A stretch of 64,000 bases of DNA. Origin: Parathielavia appendiculata. Taxonomy: Eukaryota; Ascomycota; Sordariomycetes; Sordariales; Chaetomiaceae. Positions 32,166 through 41,540 of this stretch are shown here, piece after piece. The stretch covers positions 237,266 to 301,265 of the forward strand of contig NW_026944232.1 in the NCBI RefSeq assembly GCF_033297405.1, read 5' to 3'. The position numbers were made by a program, and so were the translations under genes. The notes beneath the pieces are model-generated. The model did not search any database, was not told the origin of the DNA, and was given only the letters and a program-made list of their open reading frames with translations. Position 1 is the first letter of the stretch; the number at the start of each line of letters is the position of its first letter.

Positions 32166-32329
32166 CCCTTGGGCTGGTGATGTGATATGCCGGATAGAGG
32201 TACCCATGGTTTTGTTACCTGAGCAGTGTACTTTGCAATGTTTGCAACAGCATACATGGTAGGTGGACTTGACTTGTCGGCGGAATTTATTGGTTTATAG
32301 TATCGTCTTGATAATGTATCAGGCTGCCT

Positions 32330-33846
32330 CTACCTCAGCAGCGGCCTCCTTTCCCCCAGCAGCCCTTGAGATTGCCTCCTCTCCACCCAGTCAGCTACCT
32401 TGTACGCGCCGTGACAGCAACACCCGGCCAGAAACCCAACGGCATCATTCTTGAACGCCAATATCCCCGCCGCAGTAACCATCATGACCATCCACCGCTC
32501 ATGCTGCTCCGCCACGCCTACCTCTCTCCACCTTCCCCTAATCCCCACCCCATCATCATCACGAACAGCCCTCTCCTCCCACAAATCCACCGCACCCTTC
32601 GTGTTCAACCCAGCGCCCACCTTGCCCAACTCCAGGCCAGCCGCGATGACCATCACCCCCAACAACCCCCTCGGAAACCTACTCAACGCACTTATCACCA
32701 CCTCCCCACCATTACCATCACCAATACCGGTACCAACACCGTCATACCCCCGGCCAGAAGAAGACGAAAACGTAACTGTCACAAACCCCAATACCATCTT
32801 CACCACCCCGAGCAAAATAGCAGCGGCCCCGCTGCGCGCACCAAAGCGTACCTGCCCCGCCAGTCCGCCCGCGCCATGGCACACCGGCATCGCGCCGAAC
32901 CAGCACCCTACCAAATTCATGGCTGCGACCGAATAGCCCAGGGCGGTGGGCGTTGGTGGTGGGAGGAGGGAAGGGAGTAAGTCGGCGGAGAGGGCCGAGA
33001 CTGCGAGGATGGAGTTGAGGGTTGTTAGGGGCAGTTGTGAGAGGGAGGTTGTGTAGGATTGTTGGGAGGTGAAGTCTGGGATTGTTACGTGTAGGGGTAA
33101 ACCGAAACGAAATGGGGATGACGGGGAGTGGGAGGATTGGGTAGTATCAGACGGAAGAAAGGGGATGGTGGAGAGGCCGAGGAGGAAGATGAGCAAGGCG
33201 TAGGGGAAGCGCTGGGAGCGTTGGTTGAGCAGCAGCAGGAGAAACGCGCACAGGGCGACGAGCCGGTTGTCGATCTGTGGGAGAGCAGTGCACCAGGGCA
33301 ACGGGAGGATGAGGTTGCCGCCCGAGATGACGAGGCGCAAGGCTGCGCCCAGCTGGATCCCCTTGATGACAGGGACGGGGACGTTGCGGGTGAGGAGACG
33401 CAGGGCACCGGTTACGGTGAGGAGGAGCACGGCGCACGAGACGAGGGCGCCGGCGGCGGTTGTGATCTGGAGAGAGAGGGGAGTCGATAAGGCCGATGCT
33501 GCGATGGCCTGTTTTCACTCTTTGCATTAGCATGGCCGTCTCTTGAACACTGTATTGCATAGCAACCGAAAGGAATATAAGTATAAGGGTGAGTGGATAG
33601 CACCTTCATGGGCTGTACTGGTAGCGGAATGCCAAACACGGCGCCGGTGACAATGTTGAAAAGGCCCGAGAAGACGAGTGTCGAGGACAAGTCGATTGAG
33701 CCCTGCGAGGCGAGGGCGATCATGAGCGGAAGCAAGGTCCCGAGATCGCCGAGCGCCCCGGAGATCTCGGCAACCGGAGACTGCCGGAGTGTGCGGAGGC
33801 TGTGCCGGTTGCGCCGGGCCAGCTCCGAGATGATTGACGCGCTCAT
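32330..33846 (-). CDS. mot1: MOT1-type molybdate transporter (SulP-related)
   Basis: MOT1 proteins import molybdate for the molybdenum cofactor used by nitrate reductase and other enzymes. Exons are 33846-33604 and 33508-32330 (473 residues). The 95-nt intron is flanked by PVQPMK and AIAASALSTP. The N-terminal signature is present: AEISGALGDLGTLLPLMIAL, and GAVFGIPLPVQPMKAIAA, matching the two conserved MOT1 motifs. A further family block, LLTRNVPVPVIKGIQLGAAL, follows. About ten hydrophobic segments are visible. The C-terminal motif is VGCWFGAMPVCHGAGGLAGQ, with the conserved GxxPxCHGAGGLA, then RFGARSGAA. These are strong family markers. Substrate (molybdate rather than sulfate) follows from family knowledge, not from residues I could test. 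Confidence 0.92.
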
Positions 33847-34268
33847 CTTGTCATGCCATTCAGTACTCTCAAGAAAATATAGGAAAATGGTGGTTGAAAG
33901 TTCGCGGGCGGCGTTCTATGTGTTCTATGTTTCCCGGTCGAGTTTGAGATCGGAGATGTGACGGAGATGTGCAAAGTGGAGGGGGACGTTGGGTTTGTGG
34001 CTGGGGCTGCGCCGAATTGAACCCTCCTCCTGGTGAGGTGGTGACGAGTTCGCATGTGGTCATGTGGTATCATGATCAAGTAGTATCGTTAAATCTCATG
34101 GCTAGGAAAACTATGCTTACGGATTGAAAGACACATTAAACTCGTGGTATCTGAAGATATGGAAATGTCCTTCCAATCTCCCGCCTCAGCAAACGCTGGC
34201 GACAACTGCTATCTTCCGCTGGCCCAACAACCCAACTCATCGTTCGACCCCTTTCCTTTCCGCAGATC
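33847..34268. other. Spacer upstream of mot1; no gene seen
   Basis: These 422 bases hold the mot1 promoter and the 3' flank of the neighbouring PalI-like gene. No open frame looks protein-like. Confidence 0.4.
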
Positions 34269-35018
34269 TCAGAAAAACCTTCTCCTCGGCGGCGAGGCAT
34301 ACTCGCCCTTTCCCACCACGCTCCTCCTCCGATGCAACCGCGCCGAGCAGCACGTAAAGAAGACGACGATGGCCCCGAGCAGCGAGCAAATAGCTGACAC
34401 CAGCAGGGTCCACGACGCCGCGCCGTAGTACGCCCCCGTGCCCGTCTCATTGCCCCGGTCATTGACATTGCTCTTGACGATGCTGAACAGCACAAAGTCG
34501 ATGACGCACGCGACGGCCGTCGCCAGAAACGCCAGCAGCGCGACGAGCGAGGCCAGGAACGAGCCGACAACGCCGGCGCCCAGCGCGAGCAGGAATGCGA
34601 TGAAGTTGAGGCCGCATGAGATCGGGTGCAGGATCATGGCGCGGGTCAGCCCGCGGGTGGTGTCCTCGGCGTAGTCGGAGAACTCGGTTCGGTCGAGCGA
34701 GGACATGACGGCCGCCGGGGAGTAGCCTACTTTTGAAGGGGAGCAATTATTTCTGATTTGGAAGGCGTCAGTTGGCTGCTGATAGGGAGGGCCAAGAGGG
34801 AGAGTAGAGAAAACGCACCCGCCATTGACATTGTTCACGCACCAGCCAAACGTGCCAAAGGTGACGGTCCTGCCACGAGTATTGCCGCCCAGTTCCACTT
34901 TGAGCAGCGCAAGGTCATCCACGACAGGCGCCGAGATGCAGGTTATGATGAGCAGCACGGTGGCCGAAAAGAGCAAAAAGGTGCCAATGTGGTGGAAGAA
35001 CCCGGTTGTTCCCGCCAT
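34269..35018 (-). CDS. SUR7/PalI-family four-helix membrane protein
   Basis: SUR7/PalI proteins are plasma-membrane tetraspans; some (PalI/Rim9) act in ambient-pH sensing and others at eisosomes. Exons are 35018-34819 and 34752-34269 (227 residues). The 66-nt intron joins NNVNGGNNCSPSKVGYSP; since 66 is divisible by three, retaining it keeps the frame open but adds 22 residues. The first helix is TFLLFSATVLLIITCISAPV. The extracellular loop carries the family pattern, VTFGTFGWCVNN then CSPSKVGY. Three more helices follow (LNFIAFLLALGAGVVGSFLA; LVALLAFLATAVACVIDFVL; WTLLVSAICSLLGAIVVFFT) with a short basic tail. It lacks the long cytosolic tail of PalI proper, so I do not assign a gene name. 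Confidence 0.85.
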   Translation of the reverse strand: MAGTTGFFHHIGTFLLFSATVLLIITCISAPVVDDLALLKVELGGNTRGRTVTFGTFGWCVNNVNGGCVFSTLPLGPPYQQPTDAFQIRNNCSPSKVGYSPAAVMSSLDRTEFSDYAEDTTRGLTRAMILHPISCGLNFIAFLLALGAGVVGSFLASLVALLAFLATAVACVIDFVLFSIVKSNVNDRGNETGTGAYYGAASWTLLVSAICSLLGAIVVFFTCCSARLHRRRSVVGKGEYASPPRRRFF

Positions 35019-36335
35019 GGTCGAGTTCGTTTTGTTGATTAGGTCTCAGGGTCAAAGGGAGGAGTAAGGATAGCAAGCAGCAAGGACGCCAGACTGCACA
35101 GTACAGTACAGGTCGAGGACGCTCAATGTCAGGCAGCACAGAAGACGTTGCTTGTGAGAGCAACACCAAACAACCGTGAAGAGTGGAAGAGGTAATCCAT
35201 AGCATGCAAGATCTTGTTATGTATCACATGGAATGACAGAGAAACAGGTTGGTGAGCCCAACATCTTGGACCAAGCCACACAACTTTTTCCTCTGGCGTA
35301 ATGCGTCGCAGCAACGAGCGCTGATCAACGTCATCACGCGCTCCTTAGAATTTGGGGTGTGCGTGGTCGGCCAGGGCTTGGTTGTGGGCTCACTCCGGCC
35401 TGCGTCGATTGTTCGCGACGCCCAAGTAGGGGTCAAGATGTGGAAGCACAAGCTGGCGTGGAACCGTCACCAACCGGCATAGCTTGCGGTCGTATGTGAT
35501 TGGCGGTTATGACGTAAACGTGGTTCGTCCAAGGTGCTTCGCTGAGGCTTGGCGTGCCGAGTTGCAGGGGTTGTTGCGGGTCCAGCCGTGCGCTGTTTCG
35601 GCTTGAGAACTTGGATTGCTCGGCTGTTCGGCAACTGCACATGTGCCGCCTTCATGCCAAACACCTGTTTGATGCGGGATTCAGGATAAGGATGCAAGTC
35701 TGCCATATCTCACAACAGTCCGGCCGTTTGGAAGCGAGTCAGTGCTCTGGTCAGAGTGCTGCTGCCGCCTGGTTTGGTTCCGGACAAAAACCCTCAAACA
35801 CGCCCATGAGTTGCGCTGAGGGCGTGCATGAGTACCACGCAAGCAATTGGAACTCCATGTGGTCCGAGAGACTTTCTGTCCTGTGTGGGCAGCCTCAGCT
35901 GTGCCCTGCGTCAAGCTCCTCTGTTGCTATGTGCAACCTCTTCGAGGACTTGGCTCCAAGGCTATGATGCCTGTGGTTCGCCGTGAATGCCGAACAGAAC
36001 AGCAGCCGGACATCAGAGGCTTTACGACTGCCACACGTCCTGCAGCAGAATGCTCCCTTTCTCTGCAGAGAGAGAATTGCTCACAGCCACGGCTGGTCCG
36101 AGGTGCAGCCAATGAAAAAGCAGCCGCGAATTTGTGGGCGTATGGCTCTCCGGGCCTCAACGGAGTTCGATGAAAGCGGGGTTTTGGCCTTTGGTCGACA
36201 GGAAGAGCGCGATCCGGTTGAGTAAGGTCGAGCTGAAGGGTCCGACTGCATAACCTTAACTGGCCGATACATCCGTCATAGCCGTCAGCCGTCGGCCATC
36301 CTACACTGGGTTCAAGAACGAGGTAAAGCGGTCTC
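35019..36335. other. No gene seen
   Basis: This 1.3-kb interval contains the promoter of the PalI-like gene and the 3' flank of the next gene. Open frames on both strands up to 180 codons lack recognisable motifs, and I read them as chance. Confidence 0.35.
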
Positions 36336-37245
36336 TTAGTCTTTTCGGTCGAGCTCCTCGGCGTCCGACCGGTCCCTTGCTCTAGACTCCTCCGAGCTTT
36401 CGCCCGGCATCGACTCTCCAACAGCAGCGACGGGTGCCGCGCCCTCTGCCCCCTTCCTACCATCCTCCCCAATCATTCCCAGCTTATCCCCGTGTTTTGT
36501 ATTCCAGAGCTCAACCAAACTCTCAAACCCCGAGGCGTCGTTGGCCTTACGGATGCCGCGGGCCTTCACAAAGTCGCGCTTGTCGCGGAGGGATGCCGCC
36601 AGATTGCTCTCGTCCTCGTCGGCCTGGCCAAAGCTCTCCCAATCGGCCAGGCCGTCCAAATCCAAGCCCTCGGGAACGGACCGGCGCAGCACCGCCTTGG
36701 CGACCGAGTCCGCTTGGAATATGTCGTCGTGCTGCGGCCAGTGGCCGTAAAGTATGGAAGAGCGGATGCGCGTCTTGTGCTTGTAGTCGAACTTTTCGGT
36801 GACTTTGACTAGGAATGTCCGGACCGATGTCGCTCCATTTGGCGGGTTTGTCGCGTTCGTTGTCAAGGGCTTGTTGTCGGCTGCGCTGAGGCTGCTACTA
36901 GTCTTGCCGCTTTGCTGCTGCGTGCGGTAGTCGAAAACGAAGGGGCTTTGCTCGATGAGCCTGCGGGCGGTTTGCGGAGTGTTGACGATGGAGATGAAAT
37001 GAGAAGGGTCCTGCGGAACATGGTATGAGTGTGACATGTTGCGTGCATGGTAAAGTAGGGGACGGATTGAAGGTTTGAATGAAACAGGGACGAACCTTCA
37101 AGCGTTTGAAATATTCGACGTCGGCGTACTTCTTCAGCAGGTGAAGAATTGCTCGCCGCTCCGAGAGACTCGATGGTGCTGGCGACACCTTGACCAGAAT
37201 TGTGCGCAATTTAGCAGACACCGAGGTATGAGACAGTGACGACAT
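36336..37245 (-). CDS. Conserved-looking protein of unknown function with RRM-like N-terminus
   Basis: I do not recognise the family. Exons are 37245-37096 and 37010-36336 (274 residues). The 85-nt intron (donor GTTCGT, acceptor CCGCAG) joins YFKRLKDPSHFISIVN in frame. The order TILVKVSP, SERRAILHLLKKY, VEYFKRL, HFISIVN, TARRLIEQSPF follows the strand-helix-strand-strand-helix pattern of an RNA-recognition fold, but the usual aromatic RNP residues are not obvious. A charged middle (RIRSSILYGHWPQHDDIFQA, then RSVPEGLDLDGLADWESF) looks conserved. The last 45 residues are acidic and serine-rich. Where it acts is unknown. The start at 37245 is the first ATG in the frame. Confidence 0.75.
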
Positions 37246-39034
37246 GGTTGTGAGCGAGTGTGTCGCGAGTGCTGTGGTTGGAGCGCACACAAAGCATGAG
37301 CTTAGTTCCGGCCCCTTGGCGTCCAGTGTCAAACCGAGTTTTGCTGAGATGTTGTGGGCTCGCTAAGCTTTCCATGTGGGACAGGTGGCACGGGTCGGGG
37401 TCCTTCTCTCCACATGTCCATCCAAAAGCCGACATCTAACACCGTGATAGTACTCGGAGCAGAGTTGCGCTCCTCTCATATTGCCGGTTCGTGTGATAAT
37501 AATCAGTTTTGCGTCTTGCCTCGGCGCACTCCCTGTGAGGCTCAAACCATCGTTTAGTTTCTGAATGAAGAGACGTGTAGGTGGACTTTGGCGAGTCTTA
37601 TCCTTGGCATCAAGAGCAAACGCCCATTCCGCCCGGAATCCGGACTCGGTAATTACCCCAGCAGGGAGCTGACAGCGATACACTACGGATATCAACCCCG
37701 ACACGGAAAGGAGTGCTGAGTCAGAGAAAGGGGCTAACTGAAAGCCGAATCTCAAATTTGGTTTTCCTCGCGGCCTGAACAATTCAACTCTGGGATAAAT
37801 CATCAGAGCGTGCCAACTGGGTCTGGACTCTGGTGCTACTTGGCAATGGTTCGACTTGCCTGCTCGCCTGTCAGGACACATGAGGGACGTGCAATGGCCG
37901 GGACTCGGAGCGCCAACACGGCATGTGGAGCAATACCAGACCGCCTGCCATTGGCCGCACGGATTGACCTGGCGTCCATGCGAGCAGCTGGCCCACCTAG
38001 CCCACAAAGGAGCCGACTGGATTCACCCCACCCTTTCCAAATTCCCAGTTCCCAAAGCGTCGGCACCAGCATCGCATCTGACTTTGACAAATCATGCGGG
38101 CGGCCGACAACCAAACCGTCGGGTGAGCGCCACGGTTGATGCCGGTCCCTCTTTGGTTTTTGCTCAGAGGTCTCTTCCCCAGATCGGCACTGCATGGCTT
38201 CATCAGTCTTCTATTCTCTAGCCACAGGCAGCGATGACCTTTGATTCGAAACGGAATTGGACCGCAGTTCTACACCTGAAAACTCATAGCGCTCTTCCTG
38301 GGCCACCCTGATCCCCGGGGTTCTCGCTCCGAGGACTCGGTTCGCCCGTCTGCAGGTTACACGCCCAATCACCGAATTTCGAGGGGCCATGGACCGCAAA
38401 GGGCACCACTTCGCAAGAACCTCGCATTTCACTCATCAAAAGTCTCGTCACAGCGAACGGTGTCTCTAGCGTGAGCGCGTAGCGCCGTTCTCCTCACCAA
38501 GACAACACCTTGCTCGACCGAGACTAGTTCGACGTTAGCCTGCGTCGTCTCGGCAAGGGGCCTTATTCTTCCTTCCCTTCTGTGCAACCTGGCGAGCTGC
38601 AATTCCACGAGGCACTTGCAGACAATCTTTTGCTTTTTATGCTCCATTCTGCCACTGCACACTATCGAGTATCGAAGACACGTCTGTCTCGGCGCAGTTG
38701 CCGTTGTCGGCGTCGGTTGTCACCCTCTCCTTCGGCACTTCGGCCGCCGGGAATTGAATGCACCCCGTCACTCACGCTACGCCTGACATTAGATCCTTCG
38801 CGTTCTCCATCTCAAGCAACTGTCGAATCTACCCTCACGCAAAGCACGCTGGTCTACCGTCCTTGCCGCCACGGCGCAAAGCGCATGAAGCACCGATGCC
38901 TCCGGGTTCGCGCCTGCTGTGCTTCCGATCACCATTTCCTGCTTCCTGTGCGACTGCGGCTCCCGCTGCCTCGCACATCCGCTGCCTTTCTGCGTCAGCC
39001 GGCTGCAGTCGGTCAGGCACGCTTATAGCTTGCC
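37246..39034. other. Divergent intergenic region; no gene seen
   Basis: 1.8 kb separates two divergent genes. A pyrimidine-rich stretch from about 38560 to 39000 (CCTTCCCTTCTG, CTCTCCTTCGG) precedes the 39035 start and may be its leader, possibly with an intron. Open frames of 150-210 codons here overlap one another and lack motifs. Confidence 0.35.
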
Positions 39035-40222
39035 ATGTATGCGCGCTCTGGCCCTGTGTCTGGGCCAGGCATCGCATGGGAAAGCAACAGCGATGGGATG
39101 CAAGCGCTTCCAGAAGGAAACGAAGAAAAAGCACAACCCGCGCCAATCCCGTCAAACGAGGAGTCCCAACAACAGCACGACCAGTACCAGCAACACCACC
39201 ACCAGCAGCACCAACAACCACAACGCCAGCAGCGCCAACACCACCAACACCAATATCTCGGACAAGATGCAGATCCGATATCACAGCCTTACTCCGGACG
39301 ACCAGCTAACACACCGTTACCTGAGGCGTCAGCCAAGCTGTCTCCGGAGCGGGCAGTGGAGAGACTGGCTCATAGGTTGAGCGAGCAGTACTTGCAATTG
39401 AGCTCGCCTTGTCACGACCAACTGCAGCATCAGCCAACGCCATCGTTACCGTCCTCGATACCCAGCCTGGTAACTTCCGAGTTGCGCGCCTTCCATCGTT
39501 GGGCCGAATCCGAGGTTCGCGGCCAACGGCAGCACCGCTTCTTGGACGCCAAATCCGATGACCATACCGTCCCATGGCTGCCGATTTCCCGCGGGGGTAT
39601 TGGCGAGCCCATCGAGGTTGATGAGGCGTATCAAGAGAAGCTGGACGGCCGGCGGTTTTTGGATGTGAGACGGCCTCGACGGCAAACGAGCGGTCAGCTC
39701 GGAGGCTCTTCCAGCACACGCCCGGTTGACCGGCGCTTGGAGGCGATGATTGCCAGCGGGACCCAGTGCAACGTGCACAGCGAGCCTCGGCCGACACCAA
39801 ATCCGTCAAAACCAACATCCAACATTGCAATCGTAGCTCAACCAGCCTTCATTGAGCCCGATCCCGACTGCGCCATGCCAACCCTGAAGGTGGAGGTCGA
39901 CGACGCCAATGCGGGCGGCGTATTGGGACCTTTGGGCGATTTGGCCGACGAGGGTATCTCGCTGCGTTATGCGAGCGGCCCTGGAGGCGTCAGAAAGTAC
40001 ACGGTCGAGGGCTTTGCCCTGCGATACCGGCTATCAGCGGATGTCGCGCTGCGCTGCGCCAACGTTGTCCGCAGCCGACCGAGGATGCGTAGGAGACACA
40101 AGAAGGCGAACGAGAACACCGGGTCTCCGGCGGTCATGTCGGCCGTTTCTTCTCCCGCCATGTCGTCGGCAGAGTCGCCGTCTCTACCCCCTGCACGTCT
40201 GCCGCCGCAAAAATATCTTTGA
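39035..40222 (+). CDS. Protein of unknown function with Gln/His-rich N-terminus
   Basis: I recognise no domain. The frame of 395 residues starts at ATG 39035; upstream exons cannot be excluded. Residues 45-80 are almost all Gln, His and Arg (QQQHDQYQQHHHQQHQQPQR). A helix-prone block follows: SPERAVERLAHRLSEQYLQL. A more ordered middle contains SELRAFHRWAESEVRGQRQH and EAYQEKLDGRRFLDVRRPRR. Near the end is the most ordered-looking segment, ISLRYASGPGGVRKYTVEG then ALRYRLSADVALRCANVVRS, followed by a basic stretch (RPRMRRRHKKA) that could be a nuclear signal. The frame is GC-rich, with no internal stop. Confidence 0.65.
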   Translation: MYARSGPVSGPGIAWESNSDGMQALPEGNEEKAQPAPIPSNEESQQQHDQYQQHHHQQHQQPQRQQRQHHQHQYLGQDADPISQPYSGRPANTPLPEASAKLSPERAVERLAHRLSEQYLQLSSPCHDQLQHQPTPSLPSSIPSLVTSELRAFHRWAESEVRGQRQHRFLDAKSDDHTVPWLPISRGGIGEPIEVDEAYQEKLDGRRFLDVRRPRRQTSGQLGGSSSTRPVDRRLEAMIASGTQCNVHSEPRPTPNPSKPTSNIAIVAQPAFIEPDPDCAMPTLKVEVDDANAGGVLGPLGDLADEGISLRYASGPGGVRKYTVEGFALRYRLSADVALRCANVVRSRPRMRRRHKKANENTGSPAVMSAVSSPAMSSAESPSLPPARLPPQKYL

Positions 40223-41540
40223 CTAAAGCATTTTGTGTTCACCTTCTTAATTTGGAACAGCACATAATACCCCGTGCTTGCTGTCCGGCTTGCACAGTGC
40301 AGGTTGTTGGCCTTCAGACCACATTGGGAGTTCATACGGAGTTCAAAACCGGGAAACAGCCTGCTTCGGGCGGTGCAAGGTTGCATATCTATGGAACATC
40401 TAGGAGTTTTGCGGTTTTGCATACACGGGGAATGTCTTCTTTTCTTGACTGGGAGGCGCCGGGCGGGATAGAACTGAACATGGCAAGCCATCACTGGCCG
40501 AGGGGTCATTTCACAAAGCCATTTATTATTTCTGGAGTTATGGCTTTTACACTTTCAAGAGTCGGGGACAAGCAGTACACTCTGCAACAATGTACAAAGC
40601 AGCATACGTGTTTTAAACAAGGGATATGCATCTCATCCATGATGGCAGGGCGCAGGACCCCCGTCGCTTTTCTGTTTGCTTGTGACTCACCACCGCAATC
40701 CGTCCCTGAATATACGTCTGTTTGCTTGTCAAGGGCCCGTGCAAGGGATAACTGGCGGCAAGCCAACCTCTATTTAGCATTGGTGAGCACTCAGCCTCGA
40801 TCACTTACCCGTCGGTCATTTTCATCCTCACCTTGCGCCATCACATGATGTTACAGGATTAGTCCACGCGATCCACTGGTTGCTTGTTTCTCTCGAATGT
40901 TTGTCTACGTCTGTGCCAACACAGGGAGGATTCTCGGAGTGCCGGAGGAAGCAGGCTCTGAGGGGGGAGGGAAAAGGGTTTCCACACCTTTCCGAGTCCT
41001 GCATTCCAATCGCCTGGCCATCGCTCTGTGCTCAGCAACGGACTTGACTCGGCCAACCCCGCCAGGACGTCGAGCCCAACAAAGATGTCGGCGCGTTCTT
41101 TGTTCAGTCGGAGAGGGCAACAGATCACCGCCCCGTCAGTATTGGCACCCGGGTCATGTTGATCCGGGGCGTGTGTGGCCAGATGTGCAGGAGGGTGTTC
41201 GTGGCGAGTCTGGAATGCGAGATCTGGCCCCAGGCGACCCTCCCATTCCTCGGCGGGATCAGGGGTGCATGCATGGACGAGACCTCTGTCTACAAATGTC
41301 TTGGATAACCCCTCCTCTCGCCTCTGCGCACCACACCTTCTGTTGCCGTGGCATGCTGAATGGATTGTTGACTTTCGGCCCGCCCCCTTCACCTATCCCA
41401 ACCACGCCCCCGGGCGACCATCATGGCACCTTGGAGCAACAAACAACAAACGACACGCACACCACACCATCATAGCATATCCCGACAGCGCGAGCTATCA
41501 GTTACAACCTACCATCACAACGACTTGTGGCCTACGAACA
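40223..41540. other. 3' flank and wetA promoter region
   Basis: No separate gene is seen. The last 540 bases are the probable wetA promoter and leader. CA-rich sequence (ACACGCACACCACACCATCATAG) precedes the start codon. Confidence 0.4.
41002..41249. promoter_or_regulatory. Three CATTCC sites (AbaA-type) upstream of wetA
   Basis: CATTCC is at 41002-41007 and 41244-41249, and its complement GGAATG at 41212-41217. CATTCY is the known response element of AbaA, the TEA-domain regulator that acts upstream of wetA in conidiation. By a uniform-base estimate about 0.5 such sites are expected per 540 bases, so three is suggestive only. Confidence 0.35.

Noticed and set aside
34469..35018. Naming the SUR7/PalI gene palI/rim9
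   Set aside because: The protein lacks the long cytosolic tail of PalI and belongs to a family with several paralogs, so only the family was assigned.
38758..39309. Plus-strand frame of 183 codons overlapping the 39035 gene
   Set aside because: It overlaps the better frame in another phase and turns into Thr/Pro homopolymer where the other frame reads Gln/His; no motif.
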